A DNA stretch of 46,953 bases from Strigomonas culicis (taxonomy: Eukaryota > Euglenozoa > Kinetoplastea > Trypanosomatida > Trypanosomatidae). Of the stretch, positions 26,149 to 33,997 are shown piece after piece. How positions within the stretch are numbered: the stretch's first letter is position 1; every line of letters starts with the position of its first letter. Position numbers and translations under genes: made by a program. The notes below the pieces were generated by a model, which searched no databases, was not told the DNA's origin, and saw nothing but the letters and a program-made list of their open reading frames with translations. The stretch is from NCBI GenBank assembly GCA_000482145.1, contig AUXH01000073.1, positions 1 through 46,953 on the forward strand. The letters run 5' to 3'.

Positions 26149-26528
26149 GGCGGTCCGGGATTGCTACAAAGGGAGGGAGAGAGATGGAGTATGTCTTGAA
26201 AAGGGTGTAATCCTTTTTCTCTTTCTTCCGTTTCTACAGAGAAGTGGGGGAGAGACGAGGAAGGGGGGAGAGGAGAGGTGATGGTTACAACCATAAAAAA
26301 TGTCAAGCCGCAAGACACAAACAGTGGAACAGGTCGTTTTGCATTGTATTGATGTGCATGTGGAATGTAAGATTCCCTCTTCCATCGAAGAGCTAGCCGC
26401 AAAAATAAAACAACAACAATAACAACAACACCATCTAAGCATTCAACGTGAATCTATAGTAACCGTAATAATTATGAGAAAATCAACACACAAACACACG
26501 TGCCAATGCATGATCTTCAGGCTTCACC
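26149..26528. other. Intergenic region (MAD2 3'UTR plus 5'UTR of the 845-residue gene)
   Basis: Spacer of 380 nt, purine-rich on the plus strand near 26170-26280 and therefore pyrimidine-rich in the transcribed sense, as expected upstream of a trans-splice acceptor. No gene seen. Confidence 0.75.
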
Positions 26529-27140
26529 TCAGCTGCGATACGCGACACTCGTGTTCACCCAATGGTGCGTAGTGTCAAACGCTTTGAGCTTCACCACGCT
26601 GCCGTTGTGCAGCTGCCGTGGCGCCGTCTCCTCCCACGTCTCGGCCGGCGCTGTCGCGGACATGGCGGTGTACACGAGCACGTCGAAGGCGCAGGGGCCG
26701 GTCATCAACGGGAGGAAGGAGGCGCAGGAGGTGATCTGGCGCATGATGGCCTGCACCTCGCGGCGCACCAGCTCCTCCGTCTTGCGGGCGGTGCGGCCGC
26801 GGGCCGCCTCCCCCTCCTCCCCCGCCTCGTGCTCGATGTGGAAGTCCCAGCGCTCGAGCACGGCGTCGCTGGAGGCCTCCGTCAGCAGCAGCACGACGCG
26901 GCGGCAGTCCCGGCGGCCGATCCAGTCGGCGATCTGCACGAGCACGTCGCGCAGGTACTGCGTGAGCGCCTCGTCCGTCGTGATCATGAGCGGCAGCCCG
27001 CCGTAGCTCACCACCTGCGTGAAGTCCGTGGCGGGGTAGACGCCGCGCTGGTACAAGATGGAGTTGATGGCAAAGCCCAGATACTCCGTGACCGTGGCGA
27101 TGGAGCCCGTCAGCGTGATGGCCTGCGCGACGGTGGTCAT
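26529..27140 (-). CDS. MAD2: Spindle checkpoint protein MAD2
   Basis: The 203-residue protein is almost wholly a HORMA domain and matches MAD2 end to end: ITLTGSIATVTEYLGFAINSILYQRGVYP at the N-terminus, then LERWDFHIEHE, EVQAIMRQITSCASFLPLM, and the safety-belt end VVKLKAFDTTHHWVNTSVAY. MAD2 wraps its C-terminal safety belt round a peptide in MAD1 or CDC20 to inhibit the anaphase-promoting complex. In trypanosomes the kinetochore is unconventional, and MAD2 has been reported near basal bodies rather than kinetochores, so the checkpoint role is uncertain. A small acidic, Ala- and Arg-rich insertion near 107-123 is the only departure from standard length. Confidence 0.95.
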   Translation of the reverse strand: MTTVAQAITLTGSIATVTEYLGFAINSILYQRGVYPATDFTQVVSYGGLPLMITTDEALTQYLRDVLVQIADWIGRRDCRRVVLLLTEASSDAVLERWDFHIEHEAGEEGEAARGRTARKTEELVRREVQAIMRQITSCASFLPLMTGPCAFDVLVYTAMSATAPAETWEETAPRQLHNGSVVKLKAFDTTHHWVNTSVAYRS

Positions 27141-27765
27141 GGCGGTGCGGTGCTTCTATGAAATAAGCGCCAATGGGAAGGGCACAACGTGCACTGTTCA
27201 AAAAATAATGATAAAAAATAAAAAAACAGGAAGAAGCTGTCACGTCTAGGGTCGAGGAAATAGGAGAAAAGAAAGCGGGAGAGAGAAGCGTGTCATATGT
27301 ATACATGTACACGTTAAGAGTAATTATGTATAATACAACCTCTTTTTTTTTGTGTTTCTGCTTTCCTTTCTCTTTCGGAATATGTATTTGTTTTGGTATA
27401 TAATAGTGATAATGTACGTGGATATCTACACTTTAGAATACAGTTAGAAAGTCATATGTACATGATGCAAGTTGTTTACACATATATATATATATAATAT
27501 AAATGAAAAACAACAACGATAACCCCCACAAACAATACTTAAGAAAATAAATACGTTCATATGTGGTACTGTTATGGAGCAAACACTTTTTCCTTTTTTT
27601 TTTTACATGTAATCATACTCCGGGTTGTCTGAAGAGAAAAGAAAAGTGAGTAAAAAAAAGAAGAATACACTATGAAAAAGAAAAAGTGATTTTTCCTTTT
27701 GTTCGTTCGTTCCCTTATTTCATTTTTATACAAACGTAAACACGTATTAGGAACATTTTTTTTTT
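27141..27765. other. Intergenic region (3'UTR of the 1585-residue gene plus MAD2 5'UTR)
   Basis: AT-rich spacer of 625 nt with a TA microsatellite (27482-27500) and T-rich tracts. In the transcribed sense TTATTTCATAG at about 27156 is a plausible MAD2 acceptor with a 15-nt 5'UTR. No gene seen. Confidence 0.7.
27482..27500. repeat. (TA)n microsatellite
   Basis: TA-rich run in the spacer between MAD2 and the 1585-residue gene. Confidence 0.75.
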
Positions 27766-30700
27766 TTACAGAAGCTCGACGAACTTTTCTAGCGCCTGTT
27801 CGTTCGCGCTCACGGCATCCTCTTTCGAATGGTTGAGGTGCTTGCTCGCGCGGGCCTTGCTGTAGCTCTTGAACGTGTTCACGGCCACATAGGTGCCCTC
27901 TTGTTCGTACAGCGTATGCTCGATCGCCACGAGCGTGGTGCGCGCGAGCGCCATCTCCTGCGTCCACCCCTTGTAGTGCGCCTGGACGTCCTCGACCGCG
28001 AGCTGAGCCCAGCCGAGCGCGTCGCCGTACGCCCCGCAGGCGTGCTGCAGCTGCGCGATGGAGGCCTTGACGCGCGCGGCGGCGAGGCAGCCGTCGACCT
28101 GCATCACCTCCAGCAGCGCCAGGCAGCGGCCGTAGCAGTCCTGCGCGTCGCCGACGTCGCCCTTCGCCTCCATGATGGCCGCCATCGCGTAAAGGATCTG
28201 CGCGAGCTGCAGCTGGGCGTCGCGCGTCGGCACCGCGGCAACCACCAGCTGGTTGCGCTGCTCGACCTCGACCGCGGTCATGAGGAGGTTTGCCGGCCGC
28301 AGCACCACCTGCGAGACGAAGAGCGCGCCCTTGGGGTCCGCGATGCGCGCCGCGCGCTGCGCCGCGCTGAGGGCCTCGTCGTACTGGCCCATCAGGTAGT
28401 GGAAGTCGGCCAGGTTCATGAGCGGCAGGATAAGCCGCACGTGCGTCTGCCCGTAGCCGCTGCCCATGCTCTCGACGCGGCCCAGCAGCCGCTTCTGCAA
28501 CCCATTGACGTCGATGCGGAGGCGGGAGGCCCGCGGCACGCGCAGCAGCGAGCCGAGCAGATCCTCGTCCAGCAGCACGTGCAGCTCCTCGGTCGAGTTG
28601 TTCGACGCGGCGATGAAGATGGCGCCGTAGGCGTTCAGCAGCGCGTTGTGCCAGCGCCAGCCGATGGTGGCGATGATGCACGAGACGCGGTGCCCGGTGA
28701 GCAGGACGGCCGAGCGCGGGTCCAGGTTGTACTGCAGGTAGCCCATCGCGCGCGTCAGGATGCTGAGCGCGTGGCTGTGCGGGACATAGCGCAGCGCGTA
28801 GGCGGTGATGATGTGTGCGAGGCACGTGATGGGGTGCATCGGCCCCGCAACCTGCACCAGCCCCTCGACCATGCGGCGCAGCATCAGATGCGTCTGGTGC
28901 AGCTCGTGGGGATAGGCCCAGCAGCGCCACAGCGCGACGGTGACCCACAGGATCGAGGCGATCCTGCTGCGGTGGGTTCGCTCGACGAAGTGGTGCTGGC
29001 CGAGCACGAGCTCTTGTACGACATCCTCGATCACCTTGATGCCGCGCTCCGTCTCCCCGTTCTGGATGAGCAGCGCGCCGACGAAGGACAGCAGGTTCCA
29101 GCGCTGGCGCTTCTCGGAACGCTGCGCCTTCTGCGCCTGCACACCCGTGAGGCGGCTGGCGCCCTGCTGCCCGCCGAGGTTCGCCTGGCTGGGCAGCACA
29201 GTCGAGAAGCTGCGGTCGATCTCGGCCAGGTCGCCGTCGCCGCGCAGCAGCAGCAGCGCGCGGTTGAGCTCCGCGACGACGTTCTCCGACGTGAAGCCCT
29301 TCTGGTCGAGGTGGTAGCTGCCGATGTTAGGCCGCGCGTAGGCGATCGCAATGTGGATCTGCGCGCGAAGCGACGGCGCGAGGGTGGCGCTGAGCCGCTT
29401 CGCGATGTCGTGGAGGGCGGGAAGCAGCTCCTGCACGCGCGCCACGGACCCGTGGCTGATCGCGGCCCAGTAAACCAGCAGCATCGCCTCGACCGTCTCG
29501 ACGCTGTCGTGGTCGTAGAGCTCATCTGCGAGCGCGAGGACGTCCTCCGCGACCTGCGCCGCATGGCGGCTGTCGCCGTGCATCAGGCACAGCTCCGCGA
29601 GGTCGCGCTGCGCCTCGTTGACGGCCGCGGTGGTGTCGCGCTCGAGGATGCAGAGGGCGTGGACGCGCTGGAGCGCGTAGTGCGCCGCCTGCGCGTAGGC
29701 GCCAATGTGCACGCAGGCGATCATCGCGACCGTGAGCGCCTCGAGCAGCTGATGGAGCGCCTCCTTCTCGCGGTCGCTCAGCGGGGCCGTGGAGGGCGCC
29801 TCGTCCGCGCCGGCGGGCCGCGACGGCGACCCGACGGTCTTCTCCACGTGCACCTGGGTGAAGAGCATCGCAGCGGCGCGGCGCTGCAGCGACTCGCGCG
29901 AGCCGCCGGAGGCGGAGATGGACTGCCGATACGCGGTGCGCACGTAGAAGGCAGCGATGTCCTGCGTGTCGCTGAAGAGCTGGCGGGAGCTGCGGTTCTC
30001 CTCCAGCAGCAGGCACAGCACGAGGCGGCGCAGCTTCTCCAGGCTGGTGTCCGCCGCGTCCGTGGTCGCGTTGACAGAGAGCACCGCGGCGACGTCGGCG
30101 AGCGAGGCGCGGCCGTGCACAGAGCGGCGGCTGTAGCTCTGGTTCTGGCTCGCGGTCGGCTGCGAGGAGACCGACGAGTGCCCGCTCTGCGTGGTGAGCA
30201 CCTCGCGGACCTGGCGCCGCGTCTCCTTCTTGATGACCAGCCGCCGGTCTGCGCGGTACAGCTCCTTGTCCGCCTCCCGGCGAAAGAGCTGTGTGAAGCG
30301 GTCCTGCCAGGACGTAAGGCGCAGGTGGCTGATCGGGTGCTGCAGCGAGCCCAGCAGGAACCACGGCGAGCGCTGCGGCGGCTCGCGCAGCTCCAGGTCC
30401 GTCTTCAGCGGCTTCAGCTCGGACGGCAGCGGGGGCGTGGCCACCGGCGCGCGGATCTTGCCGTGGCTGACGCCCGTCGGCGGGATGGTCGACTCCGCGA
30501 GGCGCGGGTCCGCCGTCGCGCTGAGCACGCTCGAGCTGCTGTCCGCCTCGTCCTCGCGGTTGTTCGCGGAGGGCTCGCGGGTGCGCGACGCGGCCTCCTC
30601 GCGCTCCTTCTGCTGCTGCCGCTTGCGCTCCATCCGGTTGCGGTGGAGCACAAAGTCGAACACGGTCTGCCGGCACACGTCGTAGCGTAGGTTGTGCGGG

Positions 30701-32523
30701 TTGGTCAGCGGAAAGGCAAAGGTGCGCGCGTCCGGCGGCGTCGGTGCCGCGTCGGCCGCCGGCTGCTGCTGCTGCTGCTGCTGCGGTGGCGGCGTCGGCG
30801 TCGGCGTCGGCGGCCGCGATTTGTCATTCAGCGAGGTGCTGAAGTTTGCCAGCTGCAGCCCCGCGCCGGTGTTCAGGTCGAGCCGGTCTGCCACCGTGGC
30901 CGCGGCCGCGACGGTGCCGGCGGCCGTGTGGCGCGCCGCGGGCGCGGCGGCGCGGCCGGGGTGCGCCTCGATGCGGATGACGCAGTGCAGCACGTTGGAG
31001 CTCTCCTGCACCTGCCCGGTCGCGGCGTCGACGCTCGCGCAGTCGAAGCCGTGGATGTCGAGGCGGATGGTGCCCTGCAGGCTGCTGTTGAGGTGCAGCA
31101 GCAGGTCGCCGCTGTCGGCGTCGACGAGCGGCGCGGAGAGAAACAGGTCCTGTGTGGCCGACCGCACCTGGTACTCCATCACGCGCTCGAGCCCGACCTT
31201 TTCCGACAGCCCGCGCAGCAGCCCCACGACGCGCTTGACGCGGTAGCGGCCGTCGCCGAGGGCGGTGATGGCGCTGCCAGCATCGTCTTCGCTGGCGGCG
31301 CTCGCCGCCGCCGGGGCGGCCGGCCGATTGGTCGCGGAGAGGTTCGCCGGCGCGCGGCCGACGGACATGCGCCGGCCGCTCTGCACCCGCGGCGCGCGCG
31401 CGGGCCCGCCCTTGCGCACGAGCTCCAGCGTGTGGCTGTCGAGCTCGAAGTGCAGCTGCGGGGTCTGCGTCGCGGGCTCGCCGTTGGCGTTCAGGAAGGT
31501 GATCGCCGGCGGCGGGATGGTCGCCGCGGTGGGGATCTCCACCGTCCAGTCGATAAGGCGCCGCGCGGCCGCGAGCTCGGCCGCGCGGCTCTCCGCGCCG
31601 TGGAGCTCTGGCAGGATGTCCAGCGCGCCGGGCGGCGGCGCGGCGGTGAGCGCGCGCTCGGCCGCCGTCGGCGCCGGCACGTCCTGCGCCGTCGTGCCGT
31701 AGAGGCGGCGCAGTGTCTGCATCCCGTCCGCGGCGGCGGGCTGCCGGTCGGCGTCGTCCGCCGCGTCGCGCCGCGCGCTCGGCGGGGCGCCGGTGCCCGA
31801 GGTCTCGAAGGTGTCCATCGGCGGCGCGGTGGTGCGGCGCGCGTCGCCGGCCGCCGGCGGGGCTGTCAGCACCTCCACCGCCGCCACGGCGCGCGGGCGC
31901 GCGGAGGGGGCGGGGCCCTCGCGCGGGAGGACGCTGCGCACCTCTTTCTGCACCGCGGGTGCGATGGGCAGGCTGGGGTTCACGACCGCGGAGCCGACGA
32001 GGTACGTCGGCTCGCTCTGCGAGCGCCAGGCGGCCGCGGCCACCGCGGCGCGCCCCGCCGCGGAGGTCGGGCGCGGGGGCGGCGTCGCGACGAGCTGGCT
32101 CACCTGGGCGCGGGTCGCCACGTGGGTCCGCATGGACTGCGCGTGCGTCTCCTCCGCGCGCTCGCAGCTGCCGCGGCGGTTGGAGCAGGGGCTGGGGCTG
32201 TCGCGCTGGCCGAGGATGTGCAGCAGCGGCCCGCTCGTCCCGTCCGACGGCACCTGATTCGTCGAGGCGCTGTGAATGTTCTGCTGGTAGTAGGAGTGGG
32301 TGAAGGGGTGGTGCGTCGCCGCCGTCGTGCTGCCGCCCGCGCTGGCGGGCACCGAGACGTTGCCGGTGGCGGCGCGCGGCTGGGGCTGCGGGGACAGCCC
32401 GCTGCGCCGCGGCACGGCGGGGGACGCCTTCATGCCAGGGCTGCGCGGCACCACCACGCGGCCGGACCTGCCCTGCAGGTTGCTGTTGTTGCTAACGGTC
32501 GTACTATTGAGTTTTCGCTGCAT
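27766..32523 (-). CDS. Unrecognised 1585-residue protein with disordered N-terminus and helical-repeat C-terminus
   Basis: I do not recognise a named family. The first 400 residues are Ala-, Pro-, Ser- and Arg-rich and look disordered. A Pro-Thr repeat followed by a Gln run lies near 575-588. A stretch of about 50 residues near 615-660 is highly charged (RNRMERKRQQQKEREE). The C-terminal half (about 840-1557) is almost all alpha-helical, with paired amphipathic helices spaced like tetratricopeptide repeats (for example HYALQRVHALCILERDTTAA and FHYLMGQYDEALSAAQRAARI). TPR arrays act as binding scaffolds in cytoskeletal, flagellar and trafficking complexes. Length and layout suggest a structural scaffold, but the process is unknown. 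Frame and codon bias are continuous over the whole length. Confidence 0.85.
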   Translation of the reverse strand: MQRKLNSTTVSNNSNLQGRSGRVVVPRSPGMKASPAVPRRSGLSPQPQPRAATGNVSVPASAGGSTTAATHHPFTHSYYQQNIHSASTNQVPSDGTSGPLLHILGQRDSPSPCSNRRGSCERAEETHAQSMRTHVATRAQVSQLVATPPPRPTSAAGRAAVAAAAWRSQSEPTYLVGSAVVNPSLPIAPAVQKEVRSVLPREGPAPSARPRAVAAVEVLTAPPAAGDARRTTAPPMDTFETSGTGAPPSARRDAADDADRQPAAADGMQTLRRLYGTTAQDVPAPTAAERALTAAPPPGALDILPELHGAESRAAELAAARRLIDWTVEIPTAATIPPPAITFLNANGEPATQTPQLHFELDSHTLELVRKGGPARAPRVQSGRRMSVGRAPANLSATNRPAAPAAASAASEDDAGSAITALGDGRYRVKRVVGLLRGLSEKVGLERVMEYQVRSATQDLFLSAPLVDADSGDLLLHLNSSLQGTIRLDIHGFDCASVDAATGQVQESSNVLHCVIRIEAHPGRAAAPAARHTAAGTVAAAATVADRLDLNTGAGLQLANFSTSLNDKSRPPTPTPTPPPQQQQQQQPAADAAPTPPDARTFAFPLTNPHNLRYDVCRQTVFDFVLHRNRMERKRQQQKEREEAASRTREPSANNREDEADSSSSVLSATADPRLAESTIPPTGVSHGKIRAPVATPPLPSELKPLKTDLELREPPQRSPWFLLGSLQHPISHLRLTSWQDRFTQLFRREADKELYRADRRLVIKKETRRQVREVLTTQSGHSSVSSQPTASQNQSYSRRSVHGRASLADVAAVLSVNATTDAADTSLEKLRRLVLCLLLEENRSSRQLFSDTQDIAAFYVRTAYRQSISASGGSRESLQRRAAAMLFTQVHVEKTVGSPSRPAGADEAPSTAPLSDREKEALHQLLEALTVAMIACVHIGAYAQAAHYALQRVHALCILERDTTAAVNEAQRDLAELCLMHGDSRHAAQVAEDVLALADELYDHDSVETVEAMLLVYWAAISHGSVARVQELLPALHDIAKRLSATLAPSLRAQIHIAIAYARPNIGSYHLDQKGFTSENVVAELNRALLLLRGDGDLAEIDRSFSTVLPSQANLGGQQGASRLTGVQAQKAQRSEKRQRWNLLSFVGALLIQNGETERGIKVIEDVVQELVLGQHHFVERTHRSRIASILWVTVALWRCWAYPHELHQTHLMLRRMVEGLVQVAGPMHPITCLAHIITAYALRYVPHSHALSILTRAMGYLQYNLDPRSAVLLTGHRVSCIIATIGWRWHNALLNAYGAIFIAASNNSTEELHVLLDEDLLGSLLRVPRASRLRIDVNGLQKRLLGRVESMGSGYGQTHVRLILPLMNLADFHYLMGQYDEALSAAQRAARIADPKGALFVSQVVLRPANLLMTAVEVEQRNQLVVAAVPTRDAQLQLAQILYAMAAIMEAKGDVGDAQDCYGRCLALLEVMQVDGCLAAARVKASIAQLQHACGAYGDALGWAQLAVEDVQAHYKGWTQEMALARTTLVAIEHTLYEQEGTYVAVNTFKSYSKARASKHLNHSKEDAVSANEQALEKFVELL

Positions 32524-32795
32524 CGTATACGATGAAGACTGTTGCTAAAAGGATAAACATATATGTGGAAAAAAAAAGAAAACAACAATATTAATGATAA
32601 ATAGAGAGAAAAAGGTATCGTGTATACACGTCCGCACATGCGATGAAGGTATCTCACATCTTTTCATGACAAAAGAACAATTGTTTTTCTTTAAAACATG
32701 TTTGTGCAGTTATGGTCGTATTAGAAGGACAAACATGCGTAAACAAAGAGAGAATTAATATGTGTAATGACAGCATTCAGCAAGGCCATACGACG

Positions 32796-32820
32796 ATGGA
32801 TGGATGGATGGATCGATCGA
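32796..32820. repeat. (GGAT)n microsatellite
   Basis: Tandem GATG/GGAT units passing into GATC repeats, adjacent to the HscB stop codon. Confidence 0.75.
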
Positions 32821-32821
32821 C

Positions 32822-33673
32822 TTACAGACGATCCTTCACATGATTGAGTGCGTTTGTGATATAGGTCCACTCCAAGATCAAGTGATAATATTCAAAGAAG
32901 TCCCCTGCGTCCCACAGCTTCACGGCGCGATCGTAGTAGTCCTCGTCGCGTTCCTCCAGGTCGCGGCGGAGGATGATCATCTGGTTGCGCACGTGCTCAT
33001 CCTCGCGGTCGCCGGCAAAGATGAGCTCGTTCATCGCCAGCACCTCCTCCATGAAGACCTCGTTCAGCGGCCGCAGCGGCGCCGCCTCGGCGATGCGCGT
33101 GGAGCGGTTGTCGTCCTGGTGCGCCAGCACTTCCTCCTCGGCCGGCGTCAGCGCCGTCCAGCGCGCGCGGTCGGGCTCGTCGCGGTTCTTGAGCTCGAGA
33201 GCACGCTCGAGCTGCGAGAGGTAGCGGCAGCGCAGGAACGGGTCCTTCAGCGTCTCGTAGGCGGCATTCGCATAGACGGAGATGTCCGTCTGGGTCTTCG
33301 CGGAGCCCCCGGCGGCGGGCGGGGGTGGCGCGTCCTGCTGCTTATCGGGGTGCACCTCGAGCTGCAGGGCGTGGTAGCGCTTCTGCAGCGCGGCACCATT
33401 GAGGACCGGGTGCCGCGGGAAGCCGAAGAAGGAGAAGAAGTTGCCGTGCCGCTCCGGCGGCGCGGTGGGGGCCGCCCCGGCCCCGTCCCGCCGCATGGAG
33501 GTGGTCGAGAAGCGGCGGGCGGCCGTTCCCACCGGCGCCGCCGGCCGCTGTGGCGCGAAGGTCGACAGTAATCGCCGCTGCGGCGCGCCCATCGTGGCGG
33601 CGGCGGCCGCCGCTGCCGCCGGTAGGGCGCCACGGCGCGTCAGTGGCAAGGACCACCGCAGAGAGGAGCGCAT
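32822..33673 (-). CDS. Mitochondrial J-protein co-chaperone HscB/Jac1
   Basis: The 283-residue protein starts with a basic, Ala-rich presequence (about 1-60). A J domain follows with HPDK at 108-111. The C-terminal helical domain (about 200-283) carries FMEEVLAMNELI, a pattern used by HscB/Jac1 to hold the Fe-S scaffold IscU. The partner is a mitochondrial Hsp70, and the role is transfer of newly made Fe-S clusters. The J domain has a Pro- and Ala-rich insertion just after HPDK (114-125), in the loop before helix III. I place the start at 33673, not at the in-frame ATG at 33790, because the CT tract and AG (33691-33692) lie between them and the shorter protein has the better presequence. Confidence 0.88.
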   Translation of the reverse strand: MRSSLRWSLPLTRRGALPAAAAAAAATMGAPQRRLLSTFAPQRPAAPVGTAARRFSTTSMRRDGAGAAPTAPPERHGNFFSFFGFPRHPVLNGAALQKRYHALQLEVHPDKQQDAPPPPAAGGSAKTQTDISVYANAAYETLKDPFLRCRYLSQLERALELKNRDEPDRARWTALTPAEEEVLAHQDDNRSTRIAEAAPLRPLNEVFMEEVLAMNELIFAGDREDEHVRNQMIILRRDLEERDEDYYDRAVKLWDAGDFFEYYHLILEWTYITNALNHVKDRL

Positions 33674-33690
33674 CGTCTGCTCCGATGTGC

Positions 33691-33720
33691 CTGGATGTAG
33701 AGAGAGAGAGAGAGAGAAGA
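33691..33720 (-). promoter_or_regulatory. CT-repeat pyrimidine tract and acceptor for HscB
   Basis: The GA run at 33699-33720 reads as (CT)n in the transcribed sense and is followed by CATCCAG, with AG at 33691-33692. This gives a 17-nt 5'UTR and decides the start at 33673. Confidence 0.65.
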
Positions 33721-33819
33721 AATGTGCTAGGCGCGGAGAGACGCAGACGTGTGTGTGAGAGAGCGGAGGTGCAGCGCATTGAATATACAAACAGTAACAC
33801 TATTCCTTCTTCCTTTATT

Positions 33820-33820
33820 C

Positions 33821-33856
<36 letters not shown>

Positions 33857-33857
33857 A
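33820..33857. repeat. (AT)n(GT)n compound microsatellite
   Basis: About 24 nt of alternating AT followed by GT units, in the 3'UTR region of the LRR gene. The AT part is self-complementary. Confidence 0.85.
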
Positions 33858-33997
33858 GATAGGTGTTTTGCTTTCTATACAGTACAACGAAAAACAGATG
33901 TGACAGTTTGATCTGACAAGACATGATTATACATATTTACATTCTTTCTTCTCCTCCTCACTTCCTCCTCTTCTTGTGTGAAGGGTGTTGCCATGTG

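Larger units (their letters stand above)
33674..33997. other. Intergenic region (3'UTR of LRR gene plus HscB 5'UTR)
   Basis: Spacer of 324 nt with the HscB acceptor and an (AT)n(GT)n tract (33820-33857). No gene seen. Confidence 0.75.

Noticed and set aside
27829..32535. Long plus-strand frames of 953 and 613 codons
   Set aside because: Antisense shadows of the 1585-residue gene with low-complexity composition.
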